Assembly (NCBI GenBank): GCA_016195405.1
Contig: JACPZP010000060.1
Location: 1-56,907, forward strand
Length of the DNA: 56,907 nucleotides
Source of the DNA: Planctomycetota bacterium
GTDB taxonomy: Bacteria; Planctomycetota; Planctomycetia; Gemmatales; Gemmataceae
Direction: 5' to 3'
The notes under the pieces were generated by a model that was given only the letters and a program-made list of their open reading frames with translations, searched no databases and was not told the origin of the DNA. This document shows positions 32,843 through 41,261 of the stretch, in pieces (position 1 is the stretch's first letter; the number at the start of each line of letters is the position of its first letter). The translations under genes were made by a program, and so were the position numbers.

Positions 32843-33130
32843 ATGAAGACGAAGGCCAACGACATCGGCCCGAACGTCGCTAAGCTCCGCAACCGCCGGA
32901 AGCTGACGCAGGACCAATTGGCCGCGAAGCTCCAAATCGGCGGAGCCGAGATAACCCGTCAAGTCGTTGCCAACATCGAAGCCCGCCGCACCAGCGTCAA
33001 TGACCAGCAAATCACCAAGCTCGCGAAAGTTTTGAAGTGTTCATTTGACGAACTTTTTCATGGCTCTTCATCAGCGGAACTTCATCGCTTTCAAGGAAAC
33101 GGGAATTCGCGACCTCATCATCACCATTAA
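32843..33130 (+). CDS. XRE-family HTH regulator
   Basis: This 95-aa protein has a helix-turn-helix of the XRE/Cro type at about 8-62 (IGPNVAKLRNRRKLTQDQLA, then an IEARR recognition-type region and ITKLAKVLKCSFDELF). The end is a natural run of four His codons (RPHHHH). It is the only XRE-type repressor I see in the window. It is therefore a candidate for binding the ATTGTGC palindromes and for being the target of the ImmA-type peptidase, by analogy with ICEBs1 ImmR/ImmA. None of that is shown here. Confidence 0.85.
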   Translation: MKTKANDIGPNVAKLRNRRKLTQDQLAAKLQIGGAEITRQVVANIEARRTSVNDQQITKLAKVLKCSFDELFHGSSSAELHRFQGNGNSRPHHHH

Positions 33131-33186
33131 CTGAGCACTCTCATCGTTGAGGGATTGCCGAAACCGACATCCAGCCCCATACTTAA

Positions 33187-36100
33187 ATGGCTACGCGCAG
33201 GTCCAATCACAGTGACGACCAGCAGCTCGACCTTTTTGCGTCGCCGCCAAAAGCTTATGATGCCCCTCACCCGATACGGCCTGATGGCGGAGAAACATTG
33301 GCGGGAACACCGCCCCAAAATGATTCAAGAACTGGAAGCGGTAGGCCGCCTCCACGAATTGCTATTGGAGGCGCAGGTGAAGACGGAGGACGAAATGGAC
33401 ACCCTTCGCCGCCAATTGATGCAGCAGGGATTGACGGCGCAACAAGCCCACGACCAGGCGTGGGAGATGGTTCGAGAAAAATACATCCTCCTCCCCGCCG
33501 AGAACGACTAGAGCCGCAGCGCAACGAGGCGAACTACCGCATCACCGCGAGCGACCGTCTCGGCGAAGGTTCGCTGAAGCAGAAGTTCCGGCAGAACATC
33601 GCAGCGATTCAACTGCTGCGCGCAATGGAGGCGCAGCAACGACCGGCCACGCCGGATGAGAAAGCCATCCTCGTCAAATACTCGGGGTGGGGCGGACTGC
33701 CGCAGGTGTTCGACGGGGGCAATCGCGAGTGGCGCAAGGAACAAGTCGAACTCTCAGAACTGTTGACGGACGAAGAGCATCGTTCCGCCCGCGCCACGAC
33801 GCTGAATGCCCACTACACCGCGCCCACGATAATCGCGGGCATGTATGTCGCGTTGGAGAGATTTGGTTTCAAGCGCGGACGCATCCTCGAACCCGCGTGC
33901 GGCATTGGGCATTTCATCGGATTGATGCCGGAGGAGATGCACCGACATTCTCTCATCACCGGCATCGAGATTGACTCCCTGACGGCTCGACTCGCGAAGG
34001 CGGTTTATCCTGACGCCGACATCCGGCAGCAGCCGTTTGAGGAAGCCAAGCTCGCCGACGGCTACTACGACGTCGCGATTTCCAACGTCCCGTTCGGTGA
34101 CTACCAACCGTTCGACTCGCGCTTCAACGACTATCGCTTCCCGATCCACGACTACTTCTTCGCCGCCACGTTGGAAAAAGTGCGTCCCGGCGGGCTTGTC
34201 CTTTTCATCACCACCAAAGGCACGATGGACAAGGTGAACTCGACGCTTCGCGAATACCTCGCGCAGCGCGCCGAACTGCTCGGAGCGATTCGTCTCCCCA
34301 ATGACGCCTTCAAGAAGAACGCTAACACCGAAGTCACGACCGACATCGTCATGCTTCGCAGATTGCGTCCGGGCGAAGCCCCGACGGGTTCATCGTGGAC
34401 GAACACTGCCGAATTCACCAATTCGCTCGGGGAAGCCATTGACATCAACGAATACTTCGCTGCGAACCCGCGCATGATGCTGGGCGAGATGCGGCTCGCT
34501 GGTCGCATGTATCGCGACAATGAGCCGACGCTCGCGAGTGACGGACGCGCTTTGGAGGAAGCGCTCTCGGAAGCGGTTCGTTCACTGCCGGAAGCCATCT
34601 ACCGTTCACGCAAGCAAGCTGTCGCAGAACCAACGCCCGAGCAGACGATTCCCGCGCCGGACTACGTGAAGCCGAACGCCTACGCGCTCGCGGATGGCGA
34701 GGTTGCCATTCGTGACGGCGACATACTCCGCAAACTGCCCGAACTTCCGAGCCAGATGCGCCAGCGGATTCGTGGACTCATCCAGGTGCGTGATTCCGTT
34801 CGCGAATGTCTTCGCACCCAGGTTGACGGCAGTGCCGAGGAAGCCATCACACAGGCTCGGTCGCGCCTCAACGAAGCGTATGACTCGTTTCTGTGGCGGT
34901 TCGGTCCGATTTCCGATCGCACGAATGCGAAGGCGTTTGCGAGCGACCCCGATTTGCCACTGCTGCTTTCGCTGGAGCATTACGACGAAGAAACCAAGAA
35001 GGCGGCCAAGGCCGCCATTTTTCGTGAGCGAACAATCCAATACAAGCAGCCCGTCCATTCCGTCGAGACCGCGAAGGAAGCGCTGCTCGTATCGCTGAAC
35101 GAGAAGGGGCGAGTTGACTTTGACCATATAGGCGCGTTGCTCGGCAAGCCGGAGACTGAGTTTCTCCCCGAACTCAAGGGCGCCATTTTCCTCAACCCTC
35201 AGACCAACGAGTGGGAAACCGACGACGAGTATCTATCCGGGAACGTTCGCGCCAAGCTCTCTGTCGCCGACGCGGCCTGCATCACCGACGTGCGTTTCAA
35301 AGAGAACGTCGAAGCGCTGAAGGCGGTTCAGCCGGAGGATTTGCCGGCCAGCGAAATTGACGTGCGTTTGGGCGCGTGTTGGGTTCCAGAGCAGGACATC
35401 CAGAAGTTCGTGCATGAGTTGCTTCAAGTGTCATCGGGCATCGGTGTCAGCCATTCACCCGCGCTCGGCGCGTGGTTCGTTACTGCCGACTATCATGCGA
35501 AAAGTCAGGTGTCGAACACCGCCGAGTGGGGCACCGACCGCGCCACCGCCATCGAAATCATCCAAGACACGTTGAACCTCAAGACGCCGACCATCTACGA
35601 CAAAGACCCACAAACCGAAAAACTCTACGTCAATCCGCAGGCGACCGAGGCCGCGCGCGACAAGCAGGAGAAAATCAAGGAACGGTTCAAGACATGGATC
35701 TGGTCGGATGATGAGCGGCGCGAACGTCTCGTCCGCCAATACAACGATGAGTTCAACAACGTCCGGCTCCGCACCTTCAACGGCGACCATCTCACCCTGC
35801 CGGGCGCGAGTCAGGCGGTGACGCTGCGTGCGCACCAAATGGCGGGCGTCTGGCGCACCCTGCAAACGCCAAACACGCTGCTCGGCCATGTCGTCGGCGC
35901 CGGCAAGACCTACACGATGGTTGCCGCCGCGATGGAATTGAAGCGGCTTGGTTTGGCGAGCAAGCCCATGTTCACGGTGCCCAATCACATGCTGGGCCAG
36001 TTCTCATCCGAGCTGCTCACACTGTATCCCGGCGCGAACATTTTGGTCGCCGGCAAGGAGGATTTCGAGTCGAGCAAGCGCCGCGAATTGATGAGCCGCA

Positions 36101-38340
36101 TCGCGACCGGCAATTGGGATGCCGTCATCGTGACGCATTCGGGCTTCGAGAAGATTCCGCTCGCCGAGCGAACGAAGCGTGATTTCTACAACGAGCAATT
36201 GCACGAACTGGAACTCGCCATCCGCCAACACGCGGACAAGAGCAATCGCCGCCTCGTGAAAGACCTGGAACGTGCGAAAAAGCGTTTGGAGACCCGGCTC
36301 AAGCTGCTCACCGCCGACGAGAAGAAGGACAATACCCTGACCTTCGAGGAGCTTGGCGTTGACCGCTTGTTCGTGGACGAAGCGCACTATTTCAAGAATC
36401 TCTTCTACATCTCCAAGATGACGCGCATCGCAGGTCTGCCGCAGACGGCGTCCGAGCGTGCTTTCGATATGTTCCTCAAGGTCGGTCACGTCCAGCGCGT
36501 CAACGGCGGCGGGGGAGTGGTGTTCGCCACCGGCACGCCCATCGCGAACAGCATGGCCGAAATGTTCACAATGCAACGGTATCTTCAGATGAGCGCGCTG
36601 CGGACTCAGCGGCTGCATCACTTCGATTCATGGGCCGCGACTTTCGGCGAACCGGTGACGGCGCTGGAGCTTTCGCCCGACGGCGCAGGCTACCGGCTGA
36701 ACACGCGCTTTGCGCGGTTCATCAACGTGCCGGAATTGATGCAGCAGTTCCGCCAGGTCGCAGACATCCAGACGGCTAAAATGCTGAAGCTGCCCGTGCC
36801 GGCACTTGAGAACGAGCGCGCAACCATTATCAGCGCACCCGCGACACCAGAGTTGAAGGAGTTGGTTGCGAGTCTTGCGCGTCGAGCCGAGGCGTTGAAG
36901 AAAGGCCGCGTGGACCCACGCGAAGACAACATGCTGAAGATCACCTCGGAGGGCCGCAAAGCCGCGCTCGACCTGCGGCTGGTTGCCCCGTCGGCCCGCG
37001 ACCATCCGGACGGCAAAGTCAATCTGGCCGTCTCGCAGGTTTACGAAACCTGGCTTGATTCAGCGGAGAAGCGTTCGGCGCAACTTGTCTTCTGCGACCT
37101 CTCGACGCCCAAGGAACGCGGCTTCTCGGTCTATAACGACATGCGGGACAAACTTGTCGTAAAAGGAATCCCCACCAACGAAATCGCCTTCATTCAGGAT
37201 TACGACAGTGACGCCGGGAAGCTCGCGCTCTTCAAGGACGTGCGCGCGGGAAAAGTCCGCGTGCTCTTTGGCAGCACGCAGAAGATGGGTTCGGGCACCA
37301 ACGTGCAGGAGCGCCTCATCGCTCTGCATCACCTCGATGCCCCGTGGCGCCCCGCCGACGTGGAACAGCGCGAAGGAAGAATCCTTCGTCAAGGCAACAC
37401 CAACGGGACCGTGCAGATTTTCCGCTACGTCACTGAGGGCAGCTTCGACGCCTATATGTGGCAAACGCTGGAGACCAAGGCGAAGTTCATCCACCAGGTC
37501 ATGTCCGGCGATACCAGCGTGCGCCGCATCGAGGACATTGACTCAGCCGCGCTGACCTACGCCGAGGTCAAGGCCATCGCCTCCGGCAATCCGCTCGTCA
37601 TGGAGAAGGCCAAGGTGGATGCCGACGTTCTCCGCCTCACCCGGCTCCAATCGCAACACAACGACACACAATATCGCCTTCGCTCAAATTTACGCCGCAC
37701 GTCGGAGGAGATACCCATTTACCAGAAGCGCCTCGCCGCGGTTCAGACCGACATCGCCGCTCGACAGAACACTCAAGGCGACGCCTTCATCCTCGAAATC
37801 GAGGGACAGGAAATCCGCGACCGTGGCATCGCCGGTGAGCTTCTCATTCGTCGTGCCGAGCGTGTGCGTCGCACCGGCGTGGATGAACGAGTCGGCCGTT
37901 TCGCTGGTTTCGATCTCTGGATTGGATGGGGATTGCAACGCGCAACCTTGCTCGTGAAAGGAGCCGCCACCCACCAGGCCAATGTAACCGACTCCGCGCA
38001 TGGCACGATTCGTTCGTTGGAACACACCGTCCAGACCTTCGAGGAAACCGCCAGCCATCTTGGTCAGACCATCAAGGACTCGGAGAAGCGACTCCGCGAT
38101 TTGGAGCCGAAGATTGGCGCTTCATTTGAATATACCGGGCAGCTTGCCTCCTTGCAGAAACGCCAGCAGGAAATCCTCGGCAAACTCGACCTCAACAAAA
38201 ACCAAGCTCCCAACCAACTCGAAGCGGCTGCGGGCGAGGATAACACCGAGAAACTGGAGGTGGGTGAAACCGTCGCGCCAGCGGAGACGAAGCCAGTTCA
38301 AAAGCCGACTCGCCGACGACATCACGGCGTCAAGGTATGA
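33187..38340 (+). CDS. Giant N6-adenine methylase-helicase fusion (DarB-like)
   Basis: About 1,717 aa. It has a methyltransferase domain with motif I ILEPACGIGHFIG (near 235) and NVPF (near 298, the NPPY box). A SF2 helicase follows, with GAGKT near 902, VDEAH near 1063, and the late box REGRILRQGN near 1395. The C-terminal part is coiled-coil rich. Such fusions occur in plasmids, ICEs and phages; P1 DarB protects DNA from restriction. The conserved part begins at NYRITASDRLGEG (33532). The first 115 residues are Pro/Gly-rich and overlap a separate TnpV-like frame, so the start is uncertain. Confidence 0.88.
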   Translation: MATRRSNHSDDQQLDLFASPPKAYDAPHPIRPDGGETLAGTPPQNDSRTGSGRPPPRIAIGGAGEDGGRNGHPSPPIDAAGIDGATSPRPGVGDGSRKIHPPPRRERLEPQRNEANYRITASDRLGEGSLKQKFRQNIAAIQLLRAMEAQQRPATPDEKAILVKYSGWGGLPQVFDGGNREWRKEQVELSELLTDEEHRSARATTLNAHYTAPTIIAGMYVALERFGFKRGRILEPACGIGHFIGLMPEEMHRHSLITGIEIDSLTARLAKAVYPDADIRQQPFEEAKLADGYYDVAISNVPFGDYQPFDSRFNDYRFPIHDYFFAATLEKVRPGGLVLFITTKGTMDKVNSTLREYLAQRAELLGAIRLPNDAFKKNANTEVTTDIVMLRRLRPGEAPTGSSWTNTAEFTNSLGEAIDINEYFAANPRMMLGEMRLAGRMYRDNEPTLASDGRALEEALSEAVRSLPEAIYRSRKQAVAEPTPEQTIPAPDYVKPNAYALADGEVAIRDGDILRKLPELPSQMRQRIRGLIQVRDSVRECLRTQVDGSAEEAITQARSRLNEAYDSFLWRFGPISDRTNAKAFASDPDLPLLLSLEHYDEETKKAAKAAIFRERTIQYKQPVHSVETAKEALLVSLNEKGRVDFDHIGALLGKPETEFLPELKGAIFLNPQTNEWETDDEYLSGNVRAKLSVADAACITDVRFKENVEALKAVQPEDLPASEIDVRLGACWVPEQDIQKFVHELLQVSSGIGVSHSPALGAWFVTADYHAKSQVSNTAEWGTDRATAIEIIQDTLNLKTPTIYDKDPQTEKLYVNPQATEAARDKQEKIKERFKTWIWSDDERRERLVRQYNDEFNNVRLRTFNGDHLTLPGASQAVTLRAHQMAGVWRTLQTPNTLLGHVVGAGKTYTMVAAAMELKRLGLASKPMFTVPNHMLGQFSSELLTLYPGANILVAGKEDFESSKRRELMSRIATGNWDAVIVTHSGFEKIPLAERTKRDFYNEQLHELELAIRQHADKSNRRLVKDLERAKKRLETRLKLLTADEKKDNTLTFEELGVDRLFVDEAHYFKNLFYISKMTRIAGLPQTASERAFDMFLKVGHVQRVNGGGGVVFATGTPIANSMAEMFTMQRYLQMSALRTQRLHHFDSWAATFGEPVTALELSPDGAGYRLNTRFARFINVPELMQQFRQVADIQTAKMLKLPVPALENERATIISAPATPELKELVASLARRAEALKKGRVDPREDNMLKITSEGRKAALDLRLVAPSARDHPDGKVNLAVSQVYETWLDSAEKRSAQLVFCDLSTPKERGFSVYNDMRDKLVVKGIPTNEIAFIQDYDSDAGKLALFKDVRAGKVRVLFGSTQKMGSGTNVQERLIALHHLDAPWRPADVEQREGRILRQGNTNGTVQIFRYVTEGSFDAYMWQTLETKAKFIHQVMSGDTSVRRIEDIDSAALTYAEVKAIASGNPLVMEKAKVDADVLRLTRLQSQHNDTQYRLRSNLRRTSEEIPIYQKRLAAVQTDIAARQNTQGDAFILEIEGQEIRDRGIAGELLIRRAERVRRTGVDERVGRFAGFDLWIGWGLQRATLLVKGAATHQANVTDSAHGTIRSLEHTVQTFEETASHLGQTIKDSEKRLRDLEPKIGASFEYTGQLASLQKRQQEILGKLDLNKNQAPNQLEAAAGEDNTEKLEVGETVAPAETKPVQKPTRRRHHGVKV
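33257..33511 (+). CDS. TnpV-like small protein overlapping the methylase-helicase 5' end
   Basis: The frame MMPLTRYGLMAEKHWREHRP and onward (84 aa) is protein-like and resembles TnpV-family proteins of mobile elements. It has Arg/His-rich helices and an end reading AWEMVREKYILLPAEND. It lies in another frame within the 5' part of the methylase-helicase ORF. The Pro/Gly-rich translation of the large ORF here looks like a shadow, so this reading may be the coding one. Either the large gene starts after it, or both are translated. TnpV function is unknown. Confidence 0.6.
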   Translation: MMPLTRYGLMAEKHWREHRPKMIQELEAVGRLHELLLEAQVKTEDEMDTLRRQLMQQGLTAQQAHDQAWEMVREKYILLPAEND

Positions 38341-38447
38341 GGAAGGGAAGAACATTTGATTCGCGGGCTATCGCTTTCTCAACCAAAGAATGCGCTATCC
38401 GGCGGCTTGTGCCAGAACATCGAGTCGGACATCCTCAAATGCAGCCG

Positions 38448-38670
38448 CCGTGACCAACGCGCGTTCCGTGGGGCGGTCGCTCCCTGATTCCGGTCGCGCC
38501 TCGCCCCACGGAACGCGCGCTCGTCACGAGCGCGCAATCTGGGAACGCACTTGCGCCCCCTTCCGTCTGGCCCGCGTCGCGCGACGTTTCGCTCTGGTCG
38601 TCCTCGCACCACACGCGCGTTTCCTTCCCGCCGCTCCACTCCCGCACGCCGATAGCCAGACCGAAGCGTC
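38448..38670 (+). repeat. Interspersed repeat copy A (long inverted-repeat form)
   Basis: It starts CCGTGACCAACGCGCGTTCC. The first 28 bases (38448-38475) pair with 38502-38529 as an inverted repeat with three mismatches, an 82-bp cruciform-like core. The tail (about 38575-38670, GCGCGACGTTTCGCTCTGGT and on) is shared with copy B. It lies between the methylase-helicase and the ArsR operon. Copies are at 43119, 45307 and 54704, all in the same orientation. Confidence 0.8.
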
Positions 38671-38734
38671 CCTGCGAAATCATCCGAACACTGCGTCCCA
38701 CCGACAACCACGGACATTTTGTGCCAACTAAGAG

Positions 38735-38797
38735 TGTATGCAGAACACTGCATACATTTCCCTTGCACGCGCCAGTGTATGCAGTAATCTGCATACA
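38735..38797. promoter_or_regulatory. Two tandem ArsR-type operators
   Basis: TGTATGCAG-aaca-CTGCATACA (38735-38756) and TGTATGCAG-taat-CTGCATACA (38776-38797) are perfect 9+9 palindromes. Their centres are 41 bp apart, close to four helical turns. ArsR repressors bind such sites and are released by metals. They lie directly before the ArsR-family gene and even touch its likely start. Confidence 0.85.
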
Positions 38798-39183
38798 TTA
38801 AAAGTTACACGGGCATCTTCAAGGCTCTGGCCGAGCCAACGCGGTTGCGCATCGTGGCGCTGCTGTTGCGAGCGCAAAAGGAACTGTGTGTCTGCGAATT
38901 CGTGGACGCCTTGGAGGAACCGCAATATCACATTTCCCGCAGCCTTAAGATCCTTCAGGCGGCTGGGCTGCTGGTGGAGCGTCCCGAAGGCAAGTGGGTC
39001 TATTACGCGTTACCGCCGGCAGCGGATGACTTCCAGCGATTCTTGCTGCAAGCGATTGCCGCGTTGCCCGAGAAGACACTCGCCAAGGATCAGCGCGAGC
39101 TGGCCCACCGCCTCAAGCTGCGTGAAGGGGGCAAGTGTCTGTCGGGGGTTCGGAAAATCCACCTTCTCAGCCGCAAACCGTGA
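38797..39183 (+). CDS. ArsR-family metal-sensing repressor
   Basis: About 128 aa of winged-helix repressor. It carries the ArsR metal box ELCVCEF (two Cys), the recognition helix YHISRSLKILQAAGL, and the wing PEGKWVYYAL. The N-terminus IFKALAEPTRLRI is needed for the fold, but no ATG, GTG or TTG lies upstream of it in frame. The best start is ATT at 38797, giving KSYTGIFKALAEPTRLR. ATT is rare as a start, and the first clear TTG (38845) would cut the first helix. So the start is non-canonical, or the gene is damaged. The next gene overlaps by four bases (GTGA). Confidence 0.8.
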   Translation: MKSYTGIFKALAEPTRLRIVALLLRAQKELCVCEFVDALEEPQYHISRSLKILQAAGLLVERPEGKWVYYALPPAADDFQRFLLQAIAALPEKTLAKDQRELAHRLKLREGGKCLSGVRKIHLLSRKP

Positions 39184-40130
39184 ACCTTCGCGCCTCCGCC
39201 ATGCTCGCCACCGCCTTGCTTCCAACTCTCACCAGCGCGGAGGGCTTGCAGCTTTCCGGCGGAGTGGACGGCCGCTTCACGCACGAGAATCACCCGCAAA
39301 GCGATGAAGTCGAGTTGAACGGGCTGTTCCTGAATCTGCGCCAGGTGTGGGCCGACGAAACGGGCGACCGCTGGATTGGCGTGGCTCAGGTGGATTTCGA
39401 CCACAACTTTGAGAGCATCGCGCCCTACCAACTTTACTTGCAATACAAAGGGCCACTCGGAAAGTGGAACGCACGGGCGGGGCTTTACCTGCTGCCGTTC
39501 GGGTTGCTCGCGACCTACGACACCGAACGCCTGCTGCTCACCGGGATTGAAAACACCAGCTTGGGCATCCGGCAGGATGTCGGTGCGCAGGTCTTTGGGC
39601 ATTTCGGCGATTGGGACTACGCGCTATCCGTCACCGATGGTTTGAGCAACATCCGCTTTGTTGATTCGCGCGCGAATCCCGTTCTCAGCGCGCGGCTGGC
39701 TTATGTGAAGGACGACTGGCAGGTCGGATTGTCCATGCTGATCGGGCGGCCGTGGGCACGATTCGAGCCGCTGGTTGGAGGGGAAGAAAGCTCCGCGCGA
39801 TTTACGCAGGAAAGACGCCTCGCGCTCGACGCCACAAAATCATTCGGGCCGCTAACGCTGCGGGCAGAGGCATCGGGCGGGACGGAGAGTGCTCGGGGCG
39901 TGTGGGGCGGTGTAGTCCTCGCGGATTACGCCCTGCTGCCGAAGCTCGATCTCAACACGCGCTACGCCTACTGGCATCGCGACGGCGACAGTCAGAGCAT
40001 CGGCCTCGGTGTTTCCTACAACGTCTGGCGCGGGTTGTTCCTGCGCGTCGCAGACAATTACGAATTCGGCAAACGAGAGAAAAATGCGTTCACGACTCAA
40101 ATCTATTTCGAGTTCAGCCATCGGTTTTAG
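39180..40130 (+). CDS. Outer-membrane beta-barrel porin-like protein
   Basis: This 316-aa secreted protein starts at GTG 39180 with signal peptide VNLRASAMLATALLPTLTSA. Alternating beta strands follow, and it ends in Phe (FEFSHRF), as outer-membrane barrels do. It resembles phosphate-selective-type (OprO/OprP) porins. It is the second gene of the ArsR-controlled operon and may let a metal-related solute or a siderophore-like ligand pass. The end overlaps the next gene by 47 bp. Confidence 0.75.
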   Translation: MNLRASAMLATALLPTLTSAEGLQLSGGVDGRFTHENHPQSDEVELNGLFLNLRQVWADETGDRWIGVAQVDFDHNFESIAPYQLYLQYKGPLGKWNARAGLYLLPFGLLATYDTERLLLTGIENTSLGIRQDVGAQVFGHFGDWDYALSVTDGLSNIRFVDSRANPVLSARLAYVKDDWQVGLSMLIGRPWARFEPLVGGEESSARFTQERRLALDATKSFGPLTLRAEASGGTESARGVWGGVVLADYALLPKLDLNTRYAYWHRDGDSQSIGLGVSYNVWRGLFLRVADNYEFGKREKNAFTTQIYFEFSHRF

Positions 40131-40701
40131 CCTGCCGCTGCCTGTCGCGCTCGCGCTATGGCTGTCCGCCATGCCGCTGCGCGCCGACGTGTGCGTGTGG
40201 CGCGACCCAGAGCGCACCATGCAAAAGATTTTTCCGCAGGCCCGCGACTACAAGACGCGGACGGTGAAGATGACGCCCGAACGCATGACCGCGATTGAGA
40301 AGGCCATCGGCGTGCCGCTTGAGGACAGCGAGCGCAAAGAGTTCGACCTTTACGAAATCACCGGCTCGGTGGCCGGCAAGCCGCAAAAGCTCGGCATAGT
40401 GCTGGCGCTCGCGGGCAAAGGCGAATACGGCACTATCGAAGTGGTCATCGGCGTGAACAGCGGCGGCAAACTCGTTGGCGCTTACATTCAGCGCACGCGC
40501 GAGCGGGTCAGCAAGACGCTTCAATCGCCGGAGTTCCTCAATCAATTTGCGGGCAAAACCAAGAACGACGGATTCGACGTTGGCAAAGACATCAAGCCCG
40601 CAAGTGCCGACGCGGAGAATGCTTCGCGTGTTGTCGCGTTCGTCGTCAAAAAGATGCTCGTCTTCCATGACGTGCTAACCAGCGGAGAAAACAAACCATG
40701 A
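40084..40701 (+). CDS. FMN-binding-domain-like secreted protein
   Basis: This 205-aa protein has a signal peptide (about 1-33, ending PLRADV). A domain like FMN_bind (RnfG/NqrC type) follows, with IEVVIGVNSGGKLVGAYIQR and ERVSKTLQSPEFLNQFAGK. The flavin-attachment motif SGAT(T/S) is not present; the region reads KPASADAENASRVV. It may thus bind flavin non-covalently or not at all. It probably works in the periplasm with the neighbouring Cys-rich protein and ABC transporter. The fold assignment is moderate. Confidence 0.65.
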   Translation: MRSRLKSISSSAIGFSLPLPVALALWLSAMPLRADVCVWRDPERTMQKIFPQARDYKTRTVKMTPERMTAIEKAIGVPLEDSERKEFDLYEITGSVAGKPQKLGIVLALAGKGEYGTIEVVIGVNSGGKLVGAYIQRTRERVSKTLQSPEFLNQFAGKTKNDGFDVGKDIKPASADAENASRVVAFVVKKMLVFHDVLTSGENKP

Positions 40702-41261
40702 AAATACCTGGATTCATTATCGGAAGTCTCGCTATTGCGGCCACTGCCTCAGCAGCGGGCGTGTGTGATTCACCGGATTGCCCGGCGTGTCACGCGGTCG
40801 GCAATTCGGTCGCGTCTGCTTGGCCTGCTTTGATGGGCGCGTTCCTCATCGGAGCAGTTGGATTCACGGCGCTCAAAGCGAGGCGTGGTGGGACTGCGGC
40901 GATGCTCGCCTTGCTGCTTGCCTTTGCGGGCAACTCGTTTGCCGCCGACCAGAAAGCCACTGACACGAACGCAGCACCGGCCAAAATCACCATCGCTGAA
41001 CTGCTCGCGAAGCCCGGCGCCTATGCGGGCAAGCAAGTCACCGTGAAAGCACGGCTGGCCGACGTTTGCGCTGCCGATGGCTGTCTGACGCTCAAAGACA
41101 AGTTCGATGTGATCGAAGGAAAGCCGCCGACGGAGGGCTTCAAGAAAACACCGAACGTCGGTGCGACGCTCAACGTCACGGGCACAGTGACGGTGAAGGG
41201 CGAAGGGCAGAAGAAGGAGGTCGCGATTGCCGTAAAGAACTTTGAGGAAGTGAAGAAATGA
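40698..41261 (+). CDS. Cys-rich secreted protein with OB-fold domain (DUF4920-like)
   Basis: This 187-aa protein has a signal peptide, then CDSPDCPAC (three Cys), then one membrane segment. A periplasmic OB-like domain follows with VTVKARLADVCAADGCLTL, the paired-Cys pattern seen in DUF4920-like proteins. The Cys pairs may bind metal or be redox active. It overlaps both neighbours by four bases, so it is part of one operon. Its role with the ABC permease is not known. Confidence 0.65.
   Translation: MKIPGFIIGSLAIAATASAAGVCDSPDCPACHAVGNSVASAWPALMGAFLIGAVGFTALKARRGGTAAMLALLLAFAGNSFAADQKATDTNAAPAKITIAELLAKPGAYAGKQVTVKARLADVCAADGCLTLKDKFDVIEGKPPTEGFKKTPNVGATLNVTGTVTVKGEGQKKEVAIAVKNFEEVKK

Noticed and set aside
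38738..39307. Open frame from the ATG in the first ArsR operator
   Set aside because: It is in a different frame from the ArsR fold and has no protein-like features. Its ATG is inside a palindrome.
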